Source: Rhodocyclaceae bacterium (GTDB lineage Bacteria; Pseudomonadota; Gammaproteobacteria; Burkholderiales; Rhodocyclaceae). Taken from it: 64,000 bases of DNA. The notes under the pieces were generated by a model, which was not told the DNA's origin, did no database searches, and worked only from the letters and a program-made list of their open reading frames with translations. The stretch is taken from positions 29,591-93,590 of the forward strand of contig JAEUNM010000001.1 of the NCBI GenBank assembly GCA_016791105.1. The letters are read 5' to 3'. Numbering within the stretch: the stretch's first letter is position 1; every line of letters starts with the position of its first letter. A program made the position numbers and the translations under genes. This document shows, piece after piece, positions 44,701 through 52,795 of this stretch.

Positions 44701-45417
44701 GGGGGATGCTTTCTGCCAGATTTTGCGCGCGCGGGAATACGCCGCCTCCAGCTTGGTAGCCAGGCCGTCCGCATCCTCGCCGGTCTGGGGGGCGGGCCAC
44801 TCCACACGGGCGAGGGGCTTGGCGACGCGCCGGCGCAGCAATTCGGCCCAGGACAGCGGGCTGTCGGCTTTGGCAAGTTCGGCCGCCAGCGTGCGCGACA
44901 GCGGCGCAGCGGCGACTTCGCGGCGCCAGAAGTCGGCGGTGGCGCGCAGGCGCATTTCCAGATCGTCCGGCAGCAGTTCCAGCGCGAAGGGCAGACCGGC
45001 CGCAAACGGCACTTCGGCCAGCGCGCGCTGGCAAAAGGCGTGGATGGTATGCACCGCGGCGGCATCGAAATTTGCCAGTGCGGCTTGCAGGCGGCGCTCT
45101 ATCACCTGCCGGTCCGTAATGCCCGCGCACTTCGCTGCGTCGAACAATTTCTGCGCGTGGGCATCGGCCGCAGCGGGATGCTGCAACGCGAACAGGCTTT
45201 CCTGCAGGCGCGCGCGCAGCCGCGTGCGCAATTCCGCCGTGGCGGCATTGGTGAAGGTGACCACCAGTATCTTTTCCACGCCCAGGCCGCGTTCGATCAC
45301 GAGGCGCAGGTATAGCGCGGCAATGTTCCAGGTTTTGCCGGTACCGGCGGATGCTTCGATCAGCGCGGCGCCGTCCAGCGGACAGGCGAAGGCGTCCAGA
45401 TTGCTAGCCGTGTTCAT
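41776..45417 (-). CDS. recB: RecBCD subunit RecB, helicase-nuclease
   Basis: A 1213-residue UvrD-like helicase with a C-terminal nuclease. Walker A EASAGTGKTWNIAAL at about 21-35; VTFTNAATAELRTR; LIDEFQDTDPLQF (Walker B); VGDPKQAIYSFR; VTVHKSKGLEYAF. The nuclease has GYMDLVFRHDGRYYLLDWKSN, with the Asp and Asp-x-Lys of the active site. RecB unwinds 3'-5', cuts at Chi and loads RecA. Start MNTASNLDAFACPL was chosen because family members begin this way. It overlaps recC and recD by four bases each. Confidence 0.96.
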   Translation of the reverse strand: MNTASNLDAFACPLDGAALIEASAGTGKTWNIAALYLRLVIERGLGVEKILVVTFTNAATAELRTRLRARLQESLFALQHPAAADAHAQKLFDAAKCAGITDRQVIERRLQAALANFDAAAVHTIHAFCQRALAEVPFAAGLPFALELLPDDLEMRLRATADFWRREVAAAPLSRTLAAELAKADSPLSWAELLRRRVAKPLARVEWPAPQTGEDADGLATKLEAAYSRARKIWQKASPAVPDVLLAGLSQLNGTTYKAAAVETAAAAWAEYFSQDAVAMPQGDDAKKMPLFGIAQLSERTKQKCVTPSHEFFSAAQSVLDLHAELAQALIGARLDLLRRMLDAGLEDLAQAKRQSRIAAYDDLLGNLHHALASGRCPWLAARLAERYSVALIDEFQDTDPLQFAIFDRIFGAHGGRPGNLFLVGDPKQAIYSFRNADLHTYLGAKQQVATSYTLGENQRAVPGLIAACNKLFATNPAAFILPGLDFQPVREGARPRPQLVDISAGSRADLVVWRLPQADGQAMLRSSAMAGAINATAAEIARLLAAAQAGQIHIDGRPLAAGDIAVLVVSHAQAAKIKRALAALAIGSVELSQASVFASAEAEELERVLAAMLQPGRRPLLLAALSTQCMGADAAALAALAENETGLSALVAKWETYREHWLQYGPGMALRRWMLEQDVAARLLALPEGERRMTNLLHLMELLHQEASVQTTPDAQLAWLAAQRAAPQAGDAAQLRLESDRNLVQIVTVHKSKGLEYAFTFCPFLWDGYDRQPAHGDAIEYHAAGGGLVMDFRPQSRDDTSIKDARRRERHAEKVRLMYVALTRAVLRCYLVIGVYDKPSFGRPSLTESTHSLLNWLVAGANTTHETWLQNKLSGDAIDAAWKAYAENLPGVELLDLPGRPGTALAAGADASAHLQLAALPAVPGPGWRMASFSSLQHGAGTEAAADHDTHVTPAPRAALPPELPPDDVLRFPRGPAAGDCMHAAFEAIDFTQPQGWDAAIAAALARHPQPQREREQAAQHSQMLRRMLGDVCATPLADGLALQKIARSERCVEMGFHLPARPASLAALPQWAARHGYALPRLGTAELQGYLKGYMDLVFRHDGRYYLLDWKSNHLGHAAENYAAPALTAAMHEHGYHLQYLIYCVALLRHLARRLPDFDVERDFGGVFYLFVRGVRPHWKDGAGRPLGVYAHRPDAQALASLDQLLTGDGA

Positions 45418-48400
45418 GCCAGGCGTTCGTCTTCGAGGTGGTACAGCAGCGGCCCATATACGGCCTTGGCGCAGCCCTCGAAAGCCGGCTCGGCGAGCGG
45501 ATCGGCCACCCCGCGCAAAGCCAGCCGGTAGGCCGGATCCTGACATTCGCCGTGGTCCGAACCGGGGCGCCCGGCCCAGCGCTGCTGCGCCTTGATCGAG
45601 TTTTCTCCGTTGATCATGAACGCCCAGGCGGATTTGGGGAAAAAGTACAAGGGCTCGGTTTGCCCGCGGCGATACAGATCGAGCAGCGCGCCAAGCTGGG
45701 CGTGCGCGTCTTCCACCGGCCGGAAGCCGAAGCGGCCGTCACGCGAGTGCCATTCCGTGCGCGGCGGCGCCTGCGGTGCCGCGGCGCAGGCGAACAGGTG
45801 GCGAATCCAGGCCGTCAGGTAGTCTGTTGCGCGGGTGTCGTCGTAGCGCCACAGCACTTGCCCGGCCGCGCGCAGGCCGACCAGCGTGCCTTCCAGGCGC
45901 CAGGTTTCGCCGGCCAGGTCGTAAGTCTGGTTCAGCGTCAGCGGCGGCAGGGGCGGCGCTGCGACAGCCTCGGCGATGCCGGCGGCAAATTTGCCCAGCA
46001 CGGCTAGTTCCTGTTCGAGCTGCAGGGCGCCCAGATTGCCTTCCGGATATTCCACGCCGGCTCGCGCCAAGCTCAGCAGTTGGTCCAGCGGCCGGCCAGC
46101 CAGGGCGGCTGGCAGCAGGCGTTCCGCCAATGCCTGGCGAGCCGGGAAATCGGCCAGAAAGCTTTCGTCGTCGGCGAGTTGTTCCGGTGCGTCGGCGAGC
46201 GCAATGTCCAGCCGCCGCTGCAGCAGCCAGCGGCAGGGATTGCGGAAAAAGCGCTGCAGGCCTTCTATGTCGGCCATACGCTGCGCCGGCGGCAAGGCGG
46301 GCAGGGGTGAGCGGAAAAACAGCGCGGCCGGGCTTGCGCCACCGCTTTGCTGGAATTCTTCATCATCCGCGGCGGCCGCAACTTCGTGCTCCCCGGCCTT
46401 TGCCGGGCCAGCGCTTTCGGCTTTGAACAGGGCTAGTCTGGCGTCGAAATATTCGCGCTTGTAGCTCACCAGGCGCGGGTCGTGGCCGGCGCTGAAATAT
46501 TCCGCGGCGAACGGCTGCAGCGGATGTTCCACCAGCATGGCGCGGCGTGCCGCCTGCCAGGCCTTGGTGTCGGCCGGGTCGGCGGCGGCGGTCGCGAGCT
46601 GATCCAGCAATTCGGATACCAGCACCGACGGCGGCAGCGGGCTTGCGTCACGCTGGCTGCGCCCGGTGCAGGTAATGATGAGCGCGTCGCGCGCGGCCAG
46701 CACCAGGTCCAGAAACAGATTGCGATCATCCTCGCGCCGCTGGCGGTCGCCTGGGCGCGGCTCGGCCGCCATCAGGTCGAATTCGACCGGACGCGCAGTG
46801 GCCGGGAATACGCCGTCGTTCATGCCGGTGAGGCACACGACGCGATAGGGCAGGTTGCGCAGTGCGCCCATCGCCGCGAACGTGACGGCGCCGGACGGCA
46901 CGCCGCCGCGCGGGGCGCGCGCGAACAGATCGGCCACCGCTTCGCGTACCACGTCCAGCGGCAGGGGCAGATCGGGCGTGGCGGAAGTGATGGCGTCGAA
47001 CAGCTCGCTCAGGCCGGCGCGCACTTCGGCCACGGCATCCAGCCAGATGCCGTCCTGTGGCACCAGGGATTCCAGCGCGGCGTAAAGCTGGCTGCGCCAG
47101 GCGGCGGCCGGCAGGGCGGCGGCCCATGCGCCGGCAAGGCCGTGCAGCCATTCGATATAGCTTGCGAATCGCCCCAGTAGCAGCGCGGCGCGCCCTTCCG
47201 GGTTGCCGGCGGCGTGGCGGCCCGCGCACAGGGCCGGCGTATCGCCCAGGGCGTAGGCCAGGAACAGGCGCTGCAAACCGTCGTCGAAACTGTGGCGGGC
47301 GCTGGGCGGCAGGCCGAATTCGCGTTTTTCGGCGGCATCCAGCGCCCAGCGTATGCCGGCATCGCTCATCCATTCGCGCAGCAATTCGAAATCGGCCGCG
47401 CCGAAGCCATAGTGTTCGGCGACCGGCATTTGCTGCAGCAGGCCGAATACCGCGCTGGCGGTATGGCGGCCGCGCGCCAGGCCGAGCAGCTCGCACAGCG
47501 CGCGCGCGACCGGGTTCTCGCCGCTCGCGGCGCGGCCGGTAATGGTGAACGGAATGCGCCGCTCGGCCGGCGCCTGGCCGAATACCGCGTCTATGAGCGG
47601 CGCTGCGGCTTCGATGTCCGGCGTGGCGACCAATATGTCCTGCGGGCGCAAGCTGGCGTCGGCGGCGAAGCGGGCCAATAACTGGTCGTGCAGCACTTCC
47701 AGTTCGCGTGCCGCGGAGTGGCATACATGCACTTCGACGCTGCGGTCGTCCGCCGCGGCGGGCTGGCTGCCCGGCGCGGGTTCGGCCAGATCGAGTATGG
47801 CGTTGTGCAGGTGCGCCAGACGATGACTGGCGGCGAGCGGCAGGAACAGGCTATGTTCTTCCACCGCCTGCGCGGCTTCGTCGGCCAGCACCATGCCCAG
47901 GCAGGACTGGGTCTGTTTGCCCCAGGCCGCGAGCAGGGCGTGGCCGCTTTCGTGGTAGTCGGCACGGTCGTGCGCGCGCAAATAGCTGAGCCGCTTGGGG
48001 TCCACCAGGTCGAACCAGAATTCCTGACAGGGATTCAACATGAAGGCGCGCACCTCCACGTGCTGCCCGAGCCGGCCCAGCAGGTGCAGGTGGAAAGGCG
48101 GCAGCGTCGGCAGCCCGAACACATGCACGCAGGGCGCCAGTTTATTTACGGCCTGCGGGTCGGTTTCCAGACGGCGGAAAAACGCTTCCGCCGGGTGCTG
48201 CGGGGGCACGCCCAAATCCGCGCAAATGCGCCGCCACAGTTCGGCTTGCCAGCCGGCGTCGGCATGTTGCGCGGTCGCGACAGCGGCGCTTTTGCCCTGC
48301 TGCCAGGCATCCAGCCAGTCCGGGCGGTAGGTGGTGTATTGCTCGATCAGCGCGGCGGCTTTGCGCGCAAGTTCAAGCCGCATCGAGGCGTCAGCCGCGG

Positions 48401-48740
48401 CGAGGTAAGCCGCCAGGCGGGCGTGGCGCGTGGTGAATCCGGCATCGCCGAATAGCGCGTAGATGCGCCACAGCAGCCGTTCCGGTGCGAAGGGGCTGTC
48501 CTGCTCCACCGCCACCAGGCGGCCGATCTGGTGCCATAGCCAGGCGCCCAGGTAGCTGAATTCGATATTCGCGCAAATGCCGGCGCGTTCGGCCAGGGCG
48601 AGTTCGATGCGCCGCCGCAGTGCCGCGCCGGGCACGATGATTTGCGCCGGCTCGAACGGGTCACCGCGCGCCGCCGCGAGTTCGTCGCACAGCCGCTCCA
48701 GCAGGTATTCGCAGCGATTGGAAAAGGTGATCCGGAACAT
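45414..48740 (-). CDS. recC: RecBCD subunit RecC, Chi recognition
   Basis: A 1108-residue protein recognisable from its start (FRITFSNRCEYLLERLCDEL) and from GSLPTLPPFHLHLLGRLGQHVEVRAF-like text (GLPTLPPFHLHLLGRLG), LLQQMPVAEHYGF, and FAAMGALRNLPYRVVCLTGMNDGVFP, which are hallmarks of RecC. RecC has an inactivated helicase fold that scans for Chi. It is the first gene of the recC-recB-recD operon; its stop overlaps the recB ATG. The start was set at the Met preceding FRITFS. Confidence 0.95.
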   Translation of the reverse strand: MFRITFSNRCEYLLERLCDELAAARGDPFEPAQIIVPGAALRRRIELALAERAGICANIEFSYLGAWLWHQIGRLVAVEQDSPFAPERLLWRIYALFGDAGFTTRHARLAAYLAAADASMRLELARKAAALIEQYTTYRPDWLDAWQQGKSAAVATAQHADAGWQAELWRRICADLGVPPQHPAEAFFRRLETDPQAVNKLAPCVHVFGLPTLPPFHLHLLGRLGQHVEVRAFMLNPCQEFWFDLVDPKRLSYLRAHDRADYHESGHALLAAWGKQTQSCLGMVLADEAAQAVEEHSLFLPLAASHRLAHLHNAILDLAEPAPGSQPAAADDRSVEVHVCHSAARELEVLHDQLLARFAADASLRPQDILVATPDIEAAAPLIDAVFGQAPAERRIPFTITGRAASGENPVARALCELLGLARGRHTASAVFGLLQQMPVAEHYGFGAADFELLREWMSDAGIRWALDAAEKREFGLPPSARHSFDDGLQRLFLAYALGDTPALCAGRHAAGNPEGRAALLLGRFASYIEWLHGLAGAWAAALPAAAWRSQLYAALESLVPQDGIWLDAVAEVRAGLSELFDAITSATPDLPLPLDVVREAVADLFARAPRGGVPSGAVTFAAMGALRNLPYRVVCLTGMNDGVFPATARPVEFDLMAAEPRPGDRQRREDDRNLFLDLVLAARDALIITCTGRSQRDASPLPPSVLVSELLDQLATAAADPADTKAWQAARRAMLVEHPLQPFAAEYFSAGHDPRLVSYKREYFDARLALFKAESAGPAKAGEHEVAAAADDEEFQQSGGASPAALFFRSPLPALPPAQRMADIEGLQRFFRNPCRWLLQRRLDIALADAPEQLADDESFLADFPARQALAERLLPAALAGRPLDQLLSLARAGVEYPEGNLGALQLEQELAVLGKFAAGIAEAVAAPPLPPLTLNQTYDLAGETWRLEGTLVGLRAAGQVLWRYDDTRATDYLTAWIRHLFACAAAPQAPPRTEWHSRDGRFGFRPVEDAHAQLGALLDLYRRGQTEPLYFFPKSAWAFMINGENSIKAQQRWAGRPGSDHGECQDPAYRLALRGVADPLAEPAFEGCAKAVYGPLLYHLEDERLA

Positions 48741-49235
48741 GGTTTTGGGCGCCGGGGGCATCTTATCAGTATTCGCCGGACATGCCGGGTGATTGGACCG
48801 GTGCCGGCTGCCTGCAACGGGCGGCCGGTTTTCGCGCCGCCGGTACGGTACTTCATGCCGCGCACCCGTTGCGCGCGGCGGTGCATGCGACGGCCGCACG
48901 GTTTTCCCTCGCCCCCGACACCCTGGCGTGAAAATTGAGCTGGTCGAAGCCTTGCGCACGCGGCGCCTGCGGAATTTACGGCCCGCCGCGCCCGCCCGCC
49001 GCGTCAGTGTGCATAAACATTTGTTTCGCGCCACGAGCGGCGCGCGCCAAGCCTCGCCGCGCGGCGCACTGCGGATGCCCCTTAACGCTTGATGACGCGT
49101 GAATTAACGTGACGGCCGGCTTTGCCGGCGGCTGCCCGACGGGGTGCCGCGAAAGTAGTCCAAGGTTAGGTAAATAAAGGAAAAAATTCCTGATGCGCGA
49201 GGCTGCTGGTTTAACTCGTAGTGGGTGTCGAAGGC
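48741..49235. other. Intergenic region upstream of recC, no gene seen
   Basis: About 495 bases between the recC start and the promoter of the small-protein unit. No reading frame here has a credible ribosome site or recognisable product. It contains an inverted repeat GCCGGCTTTGCCGGC near 49112-49126 and should hold the recC promoter on the minus strand, though no clear -10/-35 pair was identified. The last ~80 bases are AT-richer than the surroundings. Confidence 0.6.
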
Positions 49236-49264
49236 TTGTAATGCGGGCGCGGTAATTGTATACT
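49236..49264 (+). promoter_or_regulatory. Sigma-70 promoter of small-protein unit
   Basis: TTGTAA (49236-49241), 17-base spacer, TATACT (49259-49264). Spacing is optimal and both boxes are close to consensus. Transcription would start near 49271, about 140 bases before the first small gene. Confidence 0.65.
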
Positions 49265-49270
49265 GCGGCC

Positions 49271-49409
49271 CACTCGTTCAGGCGCAATAGGGCAGTCAGA
49301 AAAACAGGCGACGTGACGAGTTGTCGTTGCGCGGATTTGGCTTGCGGTTCGTCAAATTTTTCCAATACGCCACCTGTTTGTGGCGACCAGGTTTGTGGGG
49401 GATCAATCT
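49271..49409 (+). promoter_or_regulatory. Long 5' leader with possible fold
   Basis: The predicted untranslated leader of the small-protein unit is long for a 65-codon gene. AAACAGG at 49302-49308 can pair with CCTGTTT at 49373-49379, closing a 64-base interior, and smaller stems are possible inside (for example ACGA with TCGT around 49316-49327). A T-run (49357-49361) lies in the interior near its 3' side. It could be a cis-regulatory RNA, but no known riboswitch class was recognised and chance pairing is possible. Confidence 0.3.
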
Positions 49410-49607
49410 ATGGACATGTCTGAAACGAAACAATTTGTTGTTGCGTCGCCGCATTTTTTTGCCGGCCTTACTTCCGATTATCTCGATCTGATCAACGAAA
49501 TTCTGTGTGGCGAGCCCGATGCGGCCGCAGCCGGCGAGCTGTCCGCCGACATGGAACTGCCGTTTCGTTGGACCCATTCCAGTCTGGGGCCCTACGGCGG
49601 CTGCTGA
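49410..49607 (+). CDS. Small protein A, contains YLDxxNEILCGEPD
   Basis: A 65-residue protein starting MDMSETKQFVV, with GGGGGA seven bases before the ATG. It is acidic, with no signal peptide or membrane helix. The core is YLDLINEILCGEPD (about residues 24-37), followed by an Ala/Glu linker, then RWTH and a Gly/Tyr/Cys end (PYGGC). The core and a later W-[ST]-H are repeated in the gene at 49711, so both are under selection as proteins. Function unknown. It could be a small regulatory or structural protein or a peptide precursor; no modifying enzyme or exporter gene lies alongside. Confidence 0.75.
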   Translation: MDMSETKQFVVASPHFFAGLTSDYLDLINEILCGEPDAAAAGELSADMELPFRWTHSSLGPYGGC

Positions 49608-49621
49608 TTGCTTCAGGCATC

Positions 49622-49659
49622 CGCGCCGCCCGGTATTTTTCTACAGGGCGGGCGGCGCG
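49622..49659 (+). other. Strong hairpin between the two small genes
   Basis: An 11-base perfect stem (49622-49632 with 49649-49659, GC-rich core GCGCCGCCCG) and a 16-base loop containing TTTTT. No T-run follows the stem, so it is not a standard terminator on the plus strand. It may be an mRNA processing or stability element that sets different levels of the two small proteins. Confidence 0.55.
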
Positions 49660-49710
49660 CTAAAGTTACGCTTGCGTTTGCCGTCAACGCACGTGTTTCG
49701 GAGGGATACC

Positions 49711-49899
49711 ATGCACGTGCCAGACGATTTCGAATTTGCCAGCATAGAAATGTTCGACAAGGTAGCGGACAGCTATCTCGACAGGCTTAACGAAATTCTT
49801 TGCGGCGAGCCCGATCCGGGCGATTCTGCCGAGGACGACGTGCTGGTGCCGTGGTCGCACATGCTGCGGACGCCAGCGTCCGAACGCAGTTTTCGCTAG
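49711..49899 (+). CDS. Small protein B, paralogue of small protein A
   Basis: A 62-residue acidic protein starting MHVPDDFEFASIEMF, with a strong GGAGGG ribosome site five bases upstream of the ATG. The core YLDRLNEILCGEPD matches small protein A at 12 of 14 positions. An acidic linker (SAEDD), then PWSH and a basic end (ERSFR) follow. The tails of A and B have diverged while the core is kept, as expected for a conserved recognition segment with variable ends. No membrane or signal sequence. Function unknown. Confidence 0.78.
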   Translation: MHVPDDFEFASIEMFDKVADSYLDRLNEILCGEPDPGDSAEDDVLVPWSHMLRTPASERSFR

Positions 49900-49946
49900 G
49901 CCGGGGCTCGCCGGCTCCATCGGCTGATTTTATGGGTTCCATACAG

Positions 49947-49980
49947 GGCCGCGTCACATGACGCGGCCTTTCGGCATTTT
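49947..49980 (+). terminator. Rho-independent terminator of small-protein unit
   Basis: GGCCGCGTC (49947-49955), four-base loop, GACGCGGCC (49960-49968), then TTTCGGCATTTT. A perfect nine-base GC stem followed by T-rich sequence, 48 bases after the stop of small protein B. Confidence 0.75.
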
Positions 49981-50084
49981 CTGAACCGGGCTTGCTACCT
50001 GGCCAGCGAGTCAATTGCGGCACCCGCCGCGGCAAGGGCAGGCGGATTCCGTAATGCGCACGCGCCGTTTGGCGCCGCGCCCGT

Positions 50085-50114
50085 CCTGGGGGTGCGGGCG
50101 TCCCGCCCGCAAGC
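50085..50114. repeat. Half copy of dispersed GC-rich repeat
   Basis: TCCTGGGGGTGCGGGCGTCC then CGCCCGCAAG: the left arm of the palindromic repeat found in full at 52796, 52953, 60166 and 60279 and amplified at 57249. The right arm is missing here. It lies in the 270-base gap between the small-protein unit and the RDD gene, where nothing else was seen. Confidence 0.7.
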
Positions 50115-50246
50115 TGTGCGGAGCAAAGTGGCGTTCCACGTTGAGGTTACGCGTACACGGGAATACCCCCGGCGCTGCCGGGGCCTCCCGCGCTCCAAGG
50201 CGCGGAACTTGTGTGCAGCATTCAAGCATGCCTACGAGCGGCACCG

Positions 50247-50984
50247 CTACGCCTTGTTGGTGACAGGTTTTTCCGCGTTATCCGCGCTTCCGGCTGTGCG
50301 ATGGCCCTGCAGCCAGGCCGCGACGGCCAGCAATTTTCTCACGCTGTCCGGTGCATCGCCTAGCAGCGGTTTCACCAGGTCGGCCAATTCCTGTGCGCGC
50401 TCGTCGGTAAGCGTGCGCGCGCGTGCGGCGAATTCGAGTATCACGCGCTGCTCATCCTGTGTGAGCCGCAGCGGCGGCGGTTCCGGGCTCACCTGGGCCA
50501 CGGCCGGTGGTTTGGTGGATTCTGCCGGGCGCCACACCACGACCGTGCCGGCGGCCAGATCACCGAGGCGTTTGCCGTCTTTGGAAAGCAGCGTGGAACT
50601 GAGGCCCACGCCATATAGAAAGGGCAAAAAGTCCACCGCGCGCAGCGTATTGCGCACGAATGACGCGCCCCAACCGACCGCCGTGCCGTCGTCGTGCAGC
50701 ACGGCCATACCCAGCATGCGCTTGCCCGGCGTGGCACCGTCCCACAGCACCTCGAACAGTACCGGGTAGAGCCATTCCAGCGCGAAGGCGATCACGGTCA
50801 TGATGCCGGCGCCGAATTTGCCCAGAAAGCCGAGTACCTGGCCGACCAGCATCAGGATGACGATGCGCAGCAGCAAATCCAGAAACCAGGCGCGCGCGCG
50901 GCTCAAGGGGCCGGCCAGGCGCAGGCTGAGGCGGCAGCCTTCGGGTGTTTCGACGAGCCGCAAAGTATCGAGGCTGGTGGCCAT
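50247..50984 (-). CDS. RDD-family membrane protein
   Basis: A 245-residue protein. The RDD signature is LSRARAWFLDLLLRIVIL (Arg and Asp of the first helix), followed by a second hydrophobic stretch and DGATPGKRMLGMAVLHDDG, then VRNTLRAVDFLPFLYGVG, the second conserved Arg-Asp region. Three membrane helices are expected. The last ~90 residues are soluble and helical. RDD proteins are of mostly unknown function; some act in ion transport. The ATG at 50984 was used because an upstream in-frame start is TTG. Lies just downstream of the BPSS1780-like gene, likely co-transcribed. Confidence 0.82.
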   Translation of the reverse strand: MATSLDTLRLVETPEGCRLSLRLAGPLSRARAWFLDLLLRIVILMLVGQVLGFLGKFGAGIMTVIAFALEWLYPVLFEVLWDGATPGKRMLGMAVLHDDGTAVGWGASFVRNTLRAVDFLPFLYGVGLSSTLLSKDGKRLGDLAAGTVVVWRPAESTKPPAVAQVSPEPPPLRLTQDEQRVILEFAARARTLTDERAQELADLVKPLLGDAPDSVRKLLAVAAWLQGHRTAGSADNAEKPVTNKA

Positions 50985-51034
50985 CGCGTCGCGCTTCAAG
51001 CAGGCATCGAAATTGGCAGCCCGGACGCGCCGGC

Positions 51035-51811
51035 TCAGGGCTCCAGATAAATGTCGCGATATGCCATGTAAATCGAGCCGAATACCACTGGCCCCAATAC
51101 CAGCGTGCCGAGCATGGCAGGAATGATGGCCAGCACGCCCAGCACCAGCAGCACGAGGCTATAGAGCAAAAACGGCATGATGTTGCGCAGGCTGCCGGTA
51201 AAACTCAGTTTGATCGCATCCCAGGCCGGCACACCGCCCAGAATGACCAAAGTGGGCGCAAACCACATCGCCATGCCGAGCGGAAAGGCGAGCAGGACGC
51301 CGATCAAAACCACCAGCGCCGTGCCAAGTACGGGCAGGGCGGACAATCCGGCGCTCATGCCCGCGCCTATGAATACCGCAGCGAGCACGGCCACCACCGC
51401 GCCGATGGCGACCATGCCGGCCAGATACAGCACGCCCACCATGGCGAGCTGGCCGACATTGTTCTGAAAGCCCGCAAACAGGTGGGAAAACTGGATTTCA
51501 TCGCCGTCGTCCAGGGCTTTGCAGCCCAGCGCGATACCGCCCATGAATACCGGAAACAGCAGGTTGGCGATGAGGTTTACGAGGGGCACCATGCTCAGGG
51601 CGAACATGATCACCATGAGCGCGACGTAAATACCTATCCAGGTACCGGGCGCGCGCTTGAACATTGTCCAGCCGCCCGCGATCCAGGCCGTGCCATTGCC
51701 GGCCGGCACCTGCCTGGGTTCGCTGGCCAGGTTGCCGGAACTTGCGAAATGCACGTCTTCGACGCGCGTCGCGGGAACGGCGAACGGATTGTGTTGCGGC
51801 CCTTGGCTCAT
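51035..51811 (-). CDS. BPSS1780-family polytopic membrane protein
   Basis: A 258-residue protein with a polar N-terminus (MSQGPQHNPFAVPATRVEDV), the WTMFKRAPGTWIG segment typical of this betaproteobacterial family, and about five or six membrane helices. It ends FGSIYMAYRDIYLEP, also typical. The function of the family is not known. It is followed on the same strand by the RDD gene with a 50-base gap, and preceded by cysQ with a 119-base gap. Confidence 0.82.
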   Translation of the reverse strand: MSQGPQHNPFAVPATRVEDVHFASSGNLASEPRQVPAGNGTAWIAGGWTMFKRAPGTWIGIYVALMVIMFALSMVPLVNLIANLLFPVFMGGIALGCKALDDGDEIQFSHLFAGFQNNVGQLAMVGVLYLAGMVAIGAVVAVLAAVFIGAGMSAGLSALPVLGTALVVLIGVLLAFPLGMAMWFAPTLVILGGVPAWDAIKLSFTGSLRNIMPFLLYSLVLLVLGVLAIIPAMLGTLVLGPVVFGSIYMAYRDIYLEP

Positions 51812-51930
51812 GTTTATCCCCGGTGAAAATGACGGCACCCGGCGTGGGCTGCACTGCAACCTGGGAGCAGGCCCGACCGTGCATGCATCATAACCGCTAT
51901 CGCCGCCTTGCGGTGCAGCAATGGTCGCGC

Positions 51931-52713
51931 TTAATTCAAGCCGCGCGCGACAAACTGCGGATTGCGGAAGCCCGGCTTGCCGTACAGGAAATCGCCGCCA
52001 TCGATGGCGTTCAGATGTCCGCCGGCGGCCAGCAGCACGGCGTGACCGGCGGCGATATCCCATTCCATGGTGGGGCCCAGGCGGGCGTAGAGGTCGCCGC
52101 GGGCGGCGGCAATGTGGCACAGCTTGAGTGAGGAACCGACCGGAATCACGCGCGCCACCTTGTGCGCCGCGACGAAGCGTGCAAGTTCCGCCGGGTCGCC
52201 GTGCGAGCGGCTGCCGAGTACGGTCAAACCTTCGGCGGGCGGCACGCGTACCGCGAGTGGCGTGCGTGCGCCGCGAATTTCCTGCCAGGCGGCGTGGCCG
52301 GGTGCGCCCGCGTACAACTCGTCCAGCGCCGGCGCGAATACCAGGCCGGCGGCCGGGCGGCCCTGTTCCACGAGCGCAATATTGACCGTGAATTCGCCAT
52401 TTTTGGCGAGAAATTCGCGCGTACCGTCGAGTGGATCGACCAGCCAGAAGCGCTCGCCTACGGCGGGTATGTTGCCCGCCGCGACGGCTTCTTCGGCAAC
52501 CAGGGGAATGTCGGGCGCGAGCGCAGTCAATTTGCGCGTGATGAGCGCTTCGGCCAGTTCGTCCGCCTGTGTGACGGGCGAATCGTCGGCTTTTGTGCGC
52601 ACCGCGAAATCCTGCGCATAAATCTGCATGATGACTTCGCCCGCCGCGCGCGCGATTTCGGCGAGGCGTTCCAGCAATTGCACCGGGGATAGACCGGCGA
52701 CGGCTTGTGTCAT
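51931..52713 (-). CDS. cysQ: 3'(2'),5'-bisphosphate nucleotidase CysQ
   Basis: A 260-residue inositol-monophosphatase-fold enzyme. Metal site motif A is WLVDPLDGTREF (about 90-101), preceded by VAEEAV; motif B is EWDIAAGHAVLLAAGG (about 217-232). TREF after DPLDG, rather than TTNF, favours CysQ over inositol monophosphatase. It hydrolyses adenosine 3',5'-bisphosphate released in sulfate assimilation, preventing its build-up. Cytoplasmic or membrane-associated. Confidence 0.92.
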   Translation of the reverse strand: MTQAVAGLSPVQLLERLAEIARAAGEVIMQIYAQDFAVRTKADDSPVTQADELAEALITRKLTALAPDIPLVAEEAVAAGNIPAVGERFWLVDPLDGTREFLAKNGEFTVNIALVEQGRPAAGLVFAPALDELYAGAPGHAAWQEIRGARTPLAVRVPPAEGLTVLGSRSHGDPAELARFVAAHKVARVIPVGSSLKLCHIAAARGDLYARLGPTMEWDIAAGHAVLLAAGGHLNAIDGGDFLYGKPGFRNPQFVARGLN

Positions 52714-52795
52714 TTTGATTTCCTCTTTTGGGAGTGCGCGATACGTATGAGTGGCGCGCTATTAAATCGGATGCGGCGCGGCTGCTCTACTTGAA

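Noticed and set aside
50992..52131. Long frames opposite the BPSS1780-like and cysQ genes
   Set aside because: Shadows of recognised genes, without ribosome sites or domains.
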